The notes under the pieces are model-generated. The model was not told the DNA's origin and did not search any database. It saw only the letters and a program-made list of their open reading frames with translations. Position numbers and translations under genes: made by a program. 64,000 nucleotides of DNA from Kovacikia minuta CCNUW1. GTDB taxonomy: Bacteria; Cyanobacteriota; Cyanobacteriia; Leptolyngbyales; Leptolyngbyaceae. This document shows positions 1 to 8,468 of this stretch, piece by piece. The first letter of the stretch is position 1. Every line of letters starts with the position of its first letter. Where the stretch lies: the NCBI RefSeq assembly GCF_020091585.1, contig NZ_CP083582.1, positions 6,892,536 through 6,956,535 of the forward strand. The letters run 5' to 3'.

Positions 1-749
1 TCATGACGGGCACCGGCAAATATCGCAATTTTGATGAAATGCGCCAAAGCATTGCTGCCAGTGGTAGTCAAATTGTGACTGTGGCAGTTCGACGGGTTCA
101 GACGAACGCCCCTGGACACGAAGGTTTAGCAGAAGCGCTGGATTGGACTCAACTGTGGATGCTGCCAAATACGGCTGGCTGTCAAACTGCCGATGAAGCA
201 ATCCGGGTTGCTCGTCTGGGCAGGGAAATGGCGAAATTATTGGGACAGGAAGACAACAATTTTGTCAAATTAGAAGTCATTCCCGATTCAAAATATTTAC
301 TCCCCGACCCGATTGGCACCCTGGAAGCTGCTGAAAAGTTAGTCAAAGAAGGATTTGATGTGCTGCCTTACATTCACGCTGATCCGATATTGGCAAAACG
401 CCTGGAGGAAGCTGGTTGTGTGACGGTGATGCCCCTGGGTTCTCCGATCGGCTCTGGGCAAGGGCTGAAAAATGCCGCCAACATTCAAATCATCATCGAC
501 AACGCCAGGGTGCCGGTAGTGGTAGATGCGGGAATTGCAGTACCGAGCGAAGCCGCTCAGGCAATGGAAATGGGAGCAGATGCCCTATTGATTAATACCG
601 CGATCGCCCAGGCCCAAAACCCTGTTGGGATGGCACAGGCAATGAACCTGGCAACAGAAGCAGGGCGATTAGCCTATCGGGCTGGACGCATCCCTGTTAA
701 ATCCTATGCGTCTGCCAGCTCACCAGCCGCAGGCAGCATCACAGGTTAA
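1..749 (+). CDS. thiG: Thiazole synthase ThiG (5' end cut by window)
   Basis: ThiG builds the thiazole phosphate ring of thiamine from deoxyxylulose phosphate, dehydroglycine and ThiS thiocarboxylate in the cytoplasm. The reading frame is open at base 1, and the visible ATG at 3 corresponds to the internal L-M-T-G-T-G-K-Y stretch that in the family follows about 13 residues of the domain, so the true start lies outside the window. FVKLEVIPD (visible residues 87-95) carries the Schiff-base lysine (K89). [10 protein letters not shown] (near residue 146) and the VVDAGI and [11 protein letters not shown] stretches form the phosphate-binding end of the TIM barrel. Some cyanobacteria fuse ThiG behind glycine oxidase ThiO; the window start prevents deciding this. 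The Ala/Ser-rich tail after residue 235 is not conserved. Confidence 0.95.
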   Translation, partial: MTGTGKYRNFDEMRQSIAASGSQIVTVAVRRVQTNAPGHEGLAEALDWTQLWMLPNTAGCQTADEAIRVARLGREMAKLLGQEDNNFVKLEVIPDSKYLLPDPIGTLEAAEKLVKEGFDVLPYIHADPILAKRLEEAGCVTVMPLGSPIGSGQGLKNAANIQIIIDNARVPVVVDAGIAVPSEAAQAMEMGADALLINTAIAQAQNPVGMAQAMNLATEAGRLAYRAGRIPVKSYASASSPAAGSITG

Positions 750-1018
750 TCCTCCAAATGGCGGAGAAATACTCCGTCTGTTGACTCTGTATCTGGCGCT
801 ACCCGTGCCCTAAGCTGGATCTATAGTTTGTAAAGCATTTGTTACCCTTAGGGGAACCTGTGCTTTCAAATCTATGCTCCGGTGACGGTTTACCTTTCAG
901 TGAAGTACATTTTAGACCTGGTTCCTGACTCCTTTAAGGTGTCTGTAATTTACTCACTAAAATCACTTGAAGTCGCTTTCTCCGTACCTTAATGGTGCGC
1001 CAGATATGATTAAAACCT

Positions 1019-1306
1019 ATGCTCAATAATAGCCTGACGGATTTTCACCGGGGTTGGATGATCGAAATTATCTCTGGAGAGAAAGGATTTCAGAGTACCT
1101 GCCGTTCTCCCGTGGGGGAGCAGTTGAATAATGGAGAACACTATCCCCATCACTTCATCGCATGGCGCATTGGTATGGAACTGATTGACCAATTCTATGC
1201 CTGCTATGCGCTCAAAACATTTCTGCGGGATGCCTACGAAGCAGAACATCTGGATTTTGAAGAATGGCGATCGCTCAATCAATCCCTGGTTCGCAATTTA
1301 ACTTAA
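1019..1306 (+). CDS. Conserved cyanobacterial hypothetical protein, 95 aa
   Basis: A short soluble protein with no signal peptide or membrane segment. The composition looks like a real gene: an amphipathic C-terminal half with the stretch EFEEWRSLNQ-like (DFEEWRSLNQSL near residues 78-89), and a central aromatic patch (IDQFYACYAL, residues 56-65). I recall similar small cyanobacterial proteins with a CRSPxGE-like motif near residue 30, here CRSPVGE, but no function is known to me. An antisense frame at 1010-1282 is open over the same stretch, but its product looks less protein-like. Start chosen at ATG 1019; a second Met at residue 14 is possible. The hfq gene follows 165 bases downstream on the same strand. 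Confidence 0.6.
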   Translation: MLNNSLTDFHRGWMIEIISGEKGFQSTCRSPVGEQLNNGEHYPHHFIAWRIGMELIDQFYACYALKTFLRDAYEAEHLDFEEWRSLNQSLVRNLT

Positions 1307-1471
1307 AGCAGGATCACCCAAACGGTTGCCGATTAGCCCACTACGATCGCCCCCCACCCATTCCCTGGGATAACGTCCTCGTTAAACTATCTCAATCTCA
1401 AATCTCAAACCATTGCTTGTCGCTTAAACTGTACCTTGAGCCGAACAATCACGATTAGTAGGACAAAAGCA

Positions 1472-1687
1472 ATGACAACAGAATTAGAGACTGGGTTACC
1501 CAGTGTCCGCCAGATTCAAACCCTGGTTCGAGAAGAAAAAGAGGTCGAACTTAAACTCGTCACAGGTGACCTTTTGGCAGGCAAAATCCGCTGGCAGGAC
1601 ACCCATTGCATTGCTTTAACTGATCAATACGACCAAATTACAATTGTCTGGCGGCAAGCAATCGTCTATATGAAGCCAAGGAGTTAA
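1472..1687 (+). CDS. hfq: Cyanobacterial RNA chaperone Hfq-like protein
   Basis: A 71-aa Sm-fold protein. LPSVRQIQTLVREEKEV (from residue 8) matches the N-terminal helix and first strand of cyanobacterial Hfq. ELKLVTGDLLAGKIRWQDTH forms the Sm1 motif, and TIVWRQAIVYMKPR is the Sm2-like end. Cyanobacterial Hfq is shorter and diverged from enterobacterial Hfq. In Synechocystis it binds the PilB1 ATPase and is needed for motility and DNA uptake rather than acting as a general sRNA chaperone. The ATG at 1472 is preferred to the TTG at 1436 because it fits the family length. In many cyanobacteria hfq lies beside dapF; here it does not. The neighbours are two small unknown proteins. Confidence 0.9.
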   Translation: MTTELETGLPSVRQIQTLVREEKEVELKLVTGDLLAGKIRWQDTHCIALTDQYDQITIVWRQAIVYMKPRS

Positions 1688-1798
1688 GGGGTAGGGGGTA
1701 GAAACCACACAAATACAGCGTTTTCCAATTTGCTGAGGTACACCTAACTCCATTGACTCCTTGAATGGATCTGTACTTCACTTGATTGAAAATTACTG

Positions 1799-1921
1799 TA
1801 AGTAGGAGATTGCAATTAAATATAAGACCTGTGTAGGTTGGCTTGAGGCACGAAACCCAACGCCTGCATAGGGTTAGGCTATCGTCAACCCATCCTACAT
1901 CTTATTGCAACGACCTACTTA
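1799..1921. repeat. Palindromic MITE-like element, 123 bp
   Basis: The ends are imperfect inverted repeats: the left end reads TAAGTAGGAGATTGCAATTA and the reverse complement of the right end reads TAAGTAGGTCGTTGCAATAA. An inner arm pair, GTAGGTTGG at the left and an imperfect CCATCCTAC at the right, extends the pairing. There is no coding capacity. Elements with GTAGGTTGG / CCAACCTAC arms are widespread in cyanobacterial intergenic DNA. It fills most of the 311-base gap between hfq and the next gene; nothing else is visible there. Confidence 0.6.
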
Positions 1922-1998
1922 AAGGGTAGAGCGAATACTGCCTGTTAGTATTGGCGACTCTCTGGGGAATCTAAATGAGTATTCCTTAGAGAAAATAA

Positions 1999-2418
1999 AT
2001 GAATCAACAAAAAATATTGGGGTTGGTATTCGCGCTTTTGCTGCTGCCAACAGGTGCGATCGCCCGTGAAAAATCACCTCAACCGCTTTCCAATTCTGTC
2101 CAGTCAGGTCAGTTAAGTAACGCAGTTCCCGTAATCCAGAGTCAGGTTCAAAAGCGGAGTGCTAACCGCTGGTTGGTTTTCGGTAAGGTTCAGAATCAGA
2201 CGGGACGAACCATTAAGAATGCAGTGATTACCCTTGAAATCACTTCTGGTAAACGAGCAGGGCAAATGTTAACCGCAAAGATCCGCCCTACCCTACTCAC
2301 CCACACAATGGATGGAGGATTTCAGGCATCGGTGTATTCTCCTGAACAGCAACCCAGTTTCAGACTCGTGTCTGTGCAGTGGCAGTATGAAGACCATTCA
2401 ACAGGCGTTTATCCTTAA
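1999..2418 (+). CDS. Secreted hypothetical protein, 139 aa
   Basis: Begins with a clear Sec signal peptide (KILGLVFALLLLPTGAIA, cleavage after about residue 22). The mature part is about 115 residues, rich in beta-strand-forming stretches such as NRWLVFGKVQNQTGRTIKNA (residues 57-76), resembling the FxLYD/DUF3426-like beta-sandwich folds often found in secreted proteins. This resemblance is by pattern only. No catalytic motif is visible. It stands alone, with an upstream gap filled by a palindromic element and an antiporter gene converging from the other strand. Confidence 0.7.
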   Translation: MNQQKILGLVFALLLLPTGAIAREKSPQPLSNSVQSGQLSNAVPVIQSQVQKRSANRWLVFGKVQNQTGRTIKNAVITLEITSGKRAGQMLTAKIRPTLLTHTMDGGFQASVYSPEQQPSFRLVSVQWQYEDHSTGVYP

Positions 2419-2504
2419 CCTGGTGCCAAGGTTTTCAGCCAACATAGAACAACTTGCGTTCTGGTTTTTCCGCCTAGAGTAGGAAAAAGAGTCAGTACCC
2501 TTCC

Positions 2505-4850
2505 CTAAAGCTCAATCTGATTGTCGGGCGGTAGATATTCTCGCAGAGCCTCGCTCACAGCAACCTGGGTAACGGGAACTTGCAACGGATGCTTGGGGGG
2601 TGGGGTAGGGGCAATCCATTGGCTTGCCTGATTCAGCGAATAGAAGCCGCCGCACAACAATAGGCGATCGCCAGCTTGCAAATCACTCTTCCCGTGGGGA
2701 AAGCTGATAAACTTACCTTCTCGCCGAATTGCCTGCACCAGCACCCCAAATTGCCGCCGAATATGCAACTCCTCTAGGGTCTTACCCACCACTGGGCTAT
2801 GGGCGGGCACCAACAGCCATTGGCAGGAGGCATACTCTGCGGGAACAGCTGCCTCACCCTTAGCCAGTTCATCGAATGCTGCCAGTTCACTCGGTTCACC
2901 CACAATGAGCAGGCGATCGCCTGCCTCCAGAATTGTTTTGCCATCGGGATAATCCAACTCTTCTCCGGTTGCCCGCTGAATTGCCATCAAACTGATGCCG
3001 GTCAAACGGCGTAAATTTGTTTCCTCCAAGGTCATTCCAACCATGAGTGAGGTTTCTGGCAAAGGATACCAGCGGCTGTTCATCTCTTGAGTCGCCGCCT
3101 TCAAATCTTTCGCCACTTGCGAAGAAGACCGCTCGGAACGCAAAACCAGGTAGTGGGAACCACGAATCCGCTGGACTTCTCGCTGAATTACAGGTAAAGG
3201 CAGTCCCATCCCCGTCAGCAAGTGAGAAGAAAGCTCCAGACTGGCTTCAAACTCTGGTTGCACAACTTCCCGTGCACCTAACTGGTAGAGTAATTCAATG
3301 TCTTTATCCTGATTTGCTCGAACAACCACATCCAGATCAGGAGTTAATTCTAGGGATCGTTTCAGACACAGGCGCGTACTCATGGGGTCAGGCAGCGCGA
3401 TCGCCATCCCCTGAGCCGTCTTCACCCCAGCTTTTTCCAACACATGCAAACTGGCGGCGTTGCCGTAAATGTAAGGGATATTTGCTTCCCGCAATTCTTG
3501 AATTCGCCGTTCTGACTGATCAATCACAATCACGGGGTAACTGTGATCTCGCAGTAGTTTCACAATATTTTGTCCGATCCGCCCGTAGCCACAAACAACG
3601 ACATGATTCTGATTGGGTAAGTCTTCAGCAACTTCCAAAGCCACATCTGTTTGAGCAAGATACTGGTTCAGCCAGGGTAAGGACTCTGCCCAGGCAAACA
3701 GTTTCGGGATAAACCTGAGCACAAAAGGAGTTAACACCAGAGTTACTGCTGTAGTGCCCAGGATGAGCAAATAGACCCGTCGAGAAACCAACCCCAAAGA
3801 TTGCCCTTCACTGGCAAGTACGAACGAAAATTCCCCAATTTGAGCCAGCCCAAACCCAGTAATTAAAGCGGTTTTCAGGGGGTAGCGAAACAGCTTGACG
3901 AGGGGCGTAATGATCAAAAACTTGCCAATAAAAACCAGGGCGACCAATCCCAGAATTAGCTCAAGATTGTTCCAGAGAAACACGGGATCAATCAGCATTC
4001 CGATCGCAGCAAAAAACAAGGAGGCAAAGATGTCTCGCAATGGCTCTACATAGGTTAAAGTCTGATCCGCATATTCCACTTCGGAAATCATTAACCCGGC
4101 GACAAACGCCCCCATTTCGATCGAAAGCCCTAAATGTTCTGTAAGCAGCGCAATGCCTAAACAGAGCGCAACCACTCCCAACAAAAACAACTCCCGGCTT
4201 TCAGTTTTTGCCAGTAACCGTAATAGGGAGGGAATCACCCAGATCCCAGCTCCAACCGCCCCTAATGCCAACAATCCTGTTTGCAGAAGTGCCCAACCCA
4301 CTGCGATGCCAATTTCTTCGGGTGGTTTGTCTAGGGCAGGCAACACCGCCAACATTACTCCCAGCGCCAAATCCTGAACAACCAGGATTCCTAGCATCAC
4401 CTGCCCGTGGGGGGTTGCGATTTCATTGCGCTCCATCAAACACTTGAGCACAACCGCCGTGGAAGATAGGGAGAGGATTGCTCCCAAAAATACCCCTTGA
4501 GCGGGGGAGGTCACCCAACCCATGCCCAGGGAAGCCAATGCTGTCACCAAAATGGTCAGGAGAATCTGCAAGATCCCCCCGCCCAAGCTAATTCCCTTTA
4601 CTTTCTTAAGTTCAGAGAAAGAGAACTCAACTCCCAGCGCAAACAGCAAAAATGCGACTCCAAACTGCGCCAGCGTTTCAACCTGAATGAGTTCCTTAAT
4701 TAACCCTAAACCTGCTGGACCTACCACCATACCCGCTAACAGGTAACCCAGCAGAATTGGCTGCCGTAGCAATGCAGCCAGCAAACCTCCTGCCGCCGCC
4801 GCTGCCAGCACAGTCACCAGATCCACAATTAATCTAAAATCTTCTTGCAC
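2505..4850 (-). CDS. CPA2-family cation:proton antiporter with RCK (TrkA) domains
   Basis: A 781-aa inner-membrane transporter of the KefB/CPA2 type. Residues 1 to about 390 form a 12-13 helix Na/H-exchanger domain. LLFALGVEFS near residue 70 and VQDLALG near residue 157 are conserved, the latter with the ion-binding aspartate. GFGLAQIGEFSF near residue 330 is also family-typical. A Rossmann TrkA-N domain starts near residue 417 with HVVVCGYGRIGQ, the GxGxxG nucleotide loop. Two TrkA-C ligand domains follow (about 575-660 and 670-750). Such proteins exchange K+ or Na+ for H+ under NAD(H) or nucleotide control. Cyanobacteria carry several paralogues, so the exact ion is not assignable. It converges on the secreted-protein gene at 1999-2418. 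Confidence 0.93.
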   Translation of the reverse strand: MQEDFRLIVDLVTVLAAAAAGGLLAALLRQPILLGYLLAGMVVGPAGLGLIKELIQVETLAQFGVAFLLFALGVEFSFSELKKVKGISLGGGILQILLTILVTALASLGMGWVTSPAQGVFLGAILSLSSTAVVLKCLMERNEIATPHGQVMLGILVVQDLALGVMLAVLPALDKPPEEIGIAVGWALLQTGLLALGAVGAGIWVIPSLLRLLAKTESRELFLLGVVALCLGIALLTEHLGLSIEMGAFVAGLMISEVEYADQTLTYVEPLRDIFASLFFAAIGMLIDPVFLWNNLELILGLVALVFIGKFLIITPLVKLFRYPLKTALITGFGLAQIGEFSFVLASEGQSLGLVSRRVYLLILGTTAVTLVLTPFVLRFIPKLFAWAESLPWLNQYLAQTDVALEVAEDLPNQNHVVVCGYGRIGQNIVKLLRDHSYPVIVIDQSERRIQELREANIPYIYGNAASLHVLEKAGVKTAQGMAIALPDPMSTRLCLKRSLELTPDLDVVVRANQDKDIELLYQLGAREVVQPEFEASLELSSHLLTGMGLPLPVIQREVQRIRGSHYLVLRSERSSSQVAKDLKAATQEMNSRWYPLPETSLMVGMTLEETNLRRLTGISLMAIQRATGEELDYPDGKTILEAGDRLLIVGEPSELAAFDELAKGEAAVPAEYASCQWLLVPAHSPVVGKTLEELHIRRQFGVLVQAIRREGKFISFPHGKSDLQAGDRLLLCGGFYSLNQASQWIAPTPPPKHPLQVPVTQVAVSEALREYLPPDNQIEL

Positions 4851-5038
4851 AAGATGGGAATCTAAAAAAAGTGTTACTCTTCTAAACTTCAGAATACAAA
4901 CTTTTCGAGGCTTGCGGGGGCAATCCCAACCAAAATTTCCAATGATTTTTCAGCAGTGGTGGTTCTCAAGCATCTGTGGTAAAACCTCATTTGGGGAATT
5001 GAAAGGATCGACCTCTGACTTTTATTTAAGACTGCCAT

Positions 5039-5986
5039 ATGCCTGCTACTGACCAACCATCTGGAATTGAGGGGCAGCACTCCCGCATCGGCTCATTACC
5101 GTTGGCGATTACTCTAGCAATAAGGTTCAGGGCGATGGGGTTAGGCGCGATCGTCCAGATACTTTTGTGGAGCGTTGCCCTGATAACACCTGCCAAAGCA
5201 CTCCAGCTTCAAGTCACACCCACCAACCCTCAACTAGGGGATACTCTTTCAGTAGTTGTACAGTACGACAATCTCACGACCAATACAACGCCTGTTGTCT
5301 CACTGGGGAAACGCAGCTATCCAACCTTTTTGGTTGGAGCTAATCGGTTTCGCGCCCTGCTGCCAACGACTCCACTAGACCCACCCGGAACCCTGCAAAT
5401 TCAAGCCAGCGGTGGCGGCGAGTCTGCCAGTGTGGCCGTAAAACTCAGGAAACGAAGTTTTCCAACTCAATCCATCTGGCTGCCTCCAGGCAAGGATGGG
5501 GATATATCGGACGCCGAATATAATCGAGTGGAGGCATTTAAGAAACTCGTCACTCCCGAAAAATTTTGGCAGGGACCATTCCTAAAACCTAACCAGGGCG
5601 CGATTACTGGAGTATATGGAATTCGTCGGTACTACAATGGGGTATTTGCCAAAGACTACTATCATCGGGGGGTCGATTATGCTGGGGCATATGGTTCTCC
5701 CGTAATTGCGCCTGCTGCTGGACGAGTTGCTCTGGTAGGTTTAGAGAAAAATGGTTTTTTAGTAAACGGCAACATTATTGGTCTTGATCATGGTCAGGGA
5801 GTAACCAGTGCCTACTTACACCTGAGCCGCATCCTGGTTAAGCAGGGAGACTTTGTGAAAGCGGGGCAGGTGATAGGAGCGGTAGGGGCGACCGGAGCAG
5901 CGACTGGGCCACACCTCCATTGGGGTCTTTATGTCAATGGTCTTTCAGTCGATCCCTCACCCTGGCGGAATAAGGGGTTTGAATAA
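5039..5986 (+). CDS. M23-family peptidoglycan endopeptidase (LytM domain)
   Basis: A secreted zinc peptidase that cuts peptide cross-links in peptidoglycan. Zinc ligands are H209 and D213 (YHRGVDYAG) and the H292-L-H294 pair (GPHLHWGLYV), so the enzyme looks active. The N-terminal half (about residues 58-140) is a beta-rich domain with TPTNPQLGDTLSVVV, as seen in cyanobacterial M23 proteins. The signal segment GAIVQILLWSVALITPAKA sits 33 residues in, so the real start may be the ATG at 5135, preceded by AAGG; the 5039 start has no Shine-Dalgarno sequence. The comFB gene follows about 100 bases downstream on the same strand. Confidence 0.9.
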   Translation: MPATDQPSGIEGQHSRIGSLPLAITLAIRFRAMGLGAIVQILLWSVALITPAKALQLQVTPTNPQLGDTLSVVVQYDNLTTNTTPVVSLGKRSYPTFLVGANRFRALLPTTPLDPPGTLQIQASGGGESASVAVKLRKRSFPTQSIWLPPGKDGDISDAEYNRVEAFKKLVTPEKFWQGPFLKPNQGAITGVYGIRRYYNGVFAKDYYHRGVDYAGAYGSPVIAPAAGRVALVGLEKNGFLVNGNIIGLDHGQGVTSAYLHLSRILVKQGDFVKAGQVIGAVGATGAATGPHLHWGLYVNGLSVDPSPWRNKGFE

Positions 5987-6091
5987 CGTTTTATTTAAGC
6001 TTTGATTAAGTTGTTGCAGTGGGTTTATTCTAGGGCAACATTATTCAAGGCAACCCATCTAATAAATAGCCCTGTGAAATATGGAGGCACT

Positions 6092-6643
6092 ATGAGTATT
6101 GAGAAAATCGTGGAGCAGGCACTCCAGGATGGTTACCTGACTCCAGCGATGGAAGCAGAGGTGGGGCGGATTTGTGATACTGCATCAGAGCTTTCGATCG
6201 AAGAGTATATGGCTCTGGATCGGTTGATGGGCGCATTGTTGACCGGGGAAGTTGTAGCAGTGCCCCGGAAACAGTTTATTAATGTGATGGAAGAATTAGT
6301 ACTGACCGAGGCAATCGCTCGTGTTGCAGAAATCGAAGCAACCAGCGATCGTACCCTCGACTTGGGCGATATTGCTGCCTATGCACTTAACCGTCTCCCC
6401 CCCCTCTATGCCACTACTGAGGAAGGCGCAACCTACCAACGCCAACGGGCCAAAGAGGAACTGCAAGGGCTAATTGCACAGCAGGTGGGGGAAGCCCTTG
6501 CCCGCAATCTCGATCGTCCCGAATTCTTCCCTGATCGCCTTCCCCTGGGCAAAAACTCCGGTGATGAAGTGCTTACCCAGGTTAGTGCCCTATTACAGGC
6601 ATACGCTCCCAATTTTGAGGCCCACGCAGAACCCTCAAATTAA
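6092..6643 (+). CDS. ComFB-domain protein, CdgR-like c-di-GMP receptor
   Basis: 183 aa. The core, from about residue 57 to 120, carries the ComFB signature: FINVMEELVLTEA followed by DLGDIAAYALNRLPPLYATT. In cyanobacteria this family includes CdgR, a cytoplasmic c-di-GMP receptor that controls cell size in Anabaena. The name ComFB comes from a Bacillus competence operon gene of uncertain role. The start at 6092 is fixed by a strong GGAGG at 6083-6087; the longer frame from 6002 lacks one. Whether it binds c-di-GMP here is inferred from family membership. Confidence 0.85.
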   Translation: MSIEKIVEQALQDGYLTPAMEAEVGRICDTASELSIEEYMALDRLMGALLTGEVVAVPRKQFINVMEELVLTEAIARVAEIEATSDRTLDLGDIAAYALNRLPPLYATTEEGATYQRQRAKEELQGLIAQQVGEALARNLDRPEFFPDRLPLGKNSGDEVLTQVSALLQAYAPNFEAHAEPSN

Positions 6644-6776
6644 GCAATGGAAGGTGAGTGTAGGGTGTGGGGTAATTTTTTAATTAAAGTCTCGGTGTCT
6701 CCGGGTCCGCGCGTCTTCAGCCACAAGCCTTCACCCTCTATCCCTTCCTTGATAGCGAACACCAACGTCTACCCCC

Positions 6777-7475
6777 TTATTGCCGCACAGTAACCAACGT
6801 TCCCATTTTTATTTTTTCGTAAAGCGCGATTACATCTCTATTTCGCATCCTCAGGCAACCGTGGGAGACTGCCTGACCAATCAGCCTTTCCTCATTGGTT
6901 CCGTGGAAGCCAATATGGGTTTGTCCTTCAATCAAGAAACCAATCCAGCGTTTGCCTAAGGGGTTATCAGGTCCAGCCGCAATCACTTCCTTGGTGATTG
7001 GATGGAGCCACTCCGGATTTTTTTGCATTTCAATTACTTTAAAGTTACCCGTTGGAGTTTCCCACCCATCCTTCCCAACAGCAAGGGGATAGCTCACCAG
7101 GCGTTGTTTGCCTTGATACAAATAAACTCGACGATCGCTCAAATCTACGATCAACTTTGAGCTATCCTGCACGCTGACAGTTGAAACCTCAGAAACCTCT
7201 CCCTGATTGGCAGTCTCACTCCCATCAGACGTTGGTAAGGGTAATTTCTCCTGAACCGGAGAAGACTGCTTCCCTGGAGCAGGGGGGGAATCCTGGGATG
7301 CGGCTTGAACGGTTGCAACTTTCTGAGTCGCGACTGGCTTGGCAGTACGGGTCTGTGCTGAATCAACACTGGATGCCCAAACTCGCCATTGAATCACCAA
7401 CAAAACAGCCGCTGTTCCCAAACAGAGGAACATAATGCTGCGAGGAATTGATTCGTCTCTCACGGTTGCTGGCAT
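6777..7475 (-). CDS. L,D-transpeptidase (YkuD domain)
   Basis: A 232-aa envelope enzyme that forms 3-3 peptidoglycan cross-links or anchors proteins to peptidoglycan. An N-terminal membrane anchor (IMFLCLGTAAVLLVIQW, about residues 14-30) is followed by a Ser/Pro/Gln-rich linker to about residue 100. The YkuD domain runs from KLIVDLSDRRVYLYQGKQ to the end. HIGFHGT and the catalytic AVSHGCLRMRNRD, with Cys207, are complete. It shares peptidoglycan remodelling with the M23 peptidase 0.8 kb away, but they are on opposite strands and not one operon. Confidence 0.93.
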   Translation of the reverse strand: MPATVRDESIPRSIMFLCLGTAAVLLVIQWRVWASSVDSAQTRTAKPVATQKVATVQAASQDSPPAPGKQSSPVQEKLPLPTSDGSETANQGEVSEVSTVSVQDSSKLIVDLSDRRVYLYQGKQRLVSYPLAVGKDGWETPTGNFKVIEMQKNPEWLHPITKEVIAAGPDNPLGKRWIGFLIEGQTHIGFHGTNEERLIGQAVSHGCLRMRNRDVIALYEKIKMGTLVTVRQ

Positions 7476-7576
7476 CGGTCGTCTATCAAAAATCTTGCAT
7501 CAATCGCACTGATGTTAATCTAACTCAAAATTCAATTTATCCAAAATAGGACGGAAGTCCCAGTGTCCTCAGGCTT

Positions 7577-7669
7577 ATATAGCGATCCTATTTGGATTGT
7601 GAGAAAGGATTCCGATCGAATCCTTTCTCAGAATGCCGCTCCATCTCACGACTGATTTAGGACTGCTAT
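7577..7669. repeat. MITE-like palindromic element, copy 1
   Basis: About 93 bp. The ends TATAGCGATCC and GGACTGCTAT are imperfect inverted repeats. The centre is a hairpin, GAGAAAGGATT CCGATCG AATCCTTTCTC. A diverged second copy abuts it directly, and a third lies at 35096-35184. No coding capacity. Confidence 0.65.
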
Positions 7670-7760
7670 CGCGATCCGATCTGGATTGTGAAAGGACTTT
7701 CCCGGAGGGAAAGACTTTCACAGCTCTCCTTTTTCACAAATGATTCAGGACTGCTATATA
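7668..7760. repeat. MITE-like palindromic element, copy 2 (abutting copy 1)
   Basis: Begins CGCGATCCGATCTGGATTGTG and ends ATTCAGGACTGCTATATA, matching the ends of copy 1. The centre has changed: GTGAAAGGACTTTCCC is followed by GGGAAAGACTTTCAC, again a hairpin. The head-to-tail pair suggests insertion of one copy beside another or local duplication. Confidence 0.6.
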
Positions 7761-8181
7761 CAGGGGTTCCAAACCCGTTGTGAGTAAGACTTAATGATTG
7801 AGCGCGTCACGCTATTTGCGGTTAGCAAAAGGCTGATAGCTGACTACTAACCGCAAAACATTTTTCACAATTTAAGTAGGATTGCCCTAGAACTTGCATG
7901 AAAAGTGTGCCGATTCTCAGTGTCTAGATAAACTCACAGAGTGCCTAGCGACCCTGATAGAAATCAAGGATATTGTGTATGGTTTTTATCACTAAAATTT
8001 GTTCGGAAGTTTATCGGATCTTGAACTTCTCTGCCTATCTCTTAAGCCAGAATGGGCACATTAAAAGCAGGAATTTCGTTGGGATATTTTTCAGAAATTC
8101 TGGAATCCCATTTGAAGCTGGTGTATTGCCCAGTATTCCACAGAAGAAGTTTCCGCGTGGTTTGATGCAGGAGGAGTTGCT

Positions 8182-8349
8182 ATGTTTGAGAAGTTGCTAC
8201 TGGCTGTAACTATTACATTCTCGCTCAGCCTGTTTATTAGTATTGGTGCCCAATCTTCAACTCAGGGTGCATTAGCAAGTTCATCGACAGACAATGGGCA
8301 AAAGTTGGCAGAAGTTTCCCAGGAGCATTCCTTTCTCAACCATCCCTAG
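8182..8349 (+). CDS. Small secreted or membrane-anchored peptide, 55 aa
   Basis: ATG at 8182 lies seven bases after a strong GGAGG (CAGGAGGAGTTGCT before the start). The product opens with MFEKLLLAVTITFSLSLF, a good signal or anchor segment, followed by a Ser/Ala cleavage-like region (GALASSS) and an acidic, polar tail ending HSFLNHP. If cleaved near residue 32, the mature peptide would be about 23 residues. I do not recognise the family. The gene lies downstream of a repeat-rich spacer and converges on the caspase-STAND gene. Evidence for coding is the ribosome-binding site plus signal-peptide design; conservation is unknown. Confidence 0.6.
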   Translation: MFEKLLLAVTITFSLSLFISIGAQSSTQGALASSSTDNGQKLAEVSQEHSFLNHP

Positions 8350-8468
8350 AAGAGTGCTATGGGATGAGCATACCAATAAAATCCCAGGTTGAAGGGGGTG
8401 GATGGGTGGATGAAATCGGGATTATATTTTTAGCGTGTCCCTAAGTGGTGCCCCTACCCCCTTACTCC

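Larger units (their letters stand above)
7476..8181. other. 706-base spacer between the L,D-transpeptidase and a small secreted peptide gene
   Basis: Holds the two abutting repeat copies and, at 7815-7857, an inverted repeat TTTGCGGTTAG / CTAACCGCAAA with a 21-base loop that could fold as a long hairpin. An open frame at 7973-8209 overlaps the well-supported peptide gene that starts at 8182 and is not believed. No RNA gene was recognised. Confidence 0.5.

Noticed and set aside
1010-1282. 90-aa antisense frame
   Set aside because: Overlaps the 95-aa gene whose product is more protein-like.
3047-3712. 221-aa open frame on the + strand
   Set aside because: Lies wholly inside the antiporter gene, antisense, with low-complexity composition.
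7973-8209. 78-aa open frame on the + strand
   Set aside because: Overlaps the better supported peptide gene at 8182 and has no ribosome site or recognisable composition.
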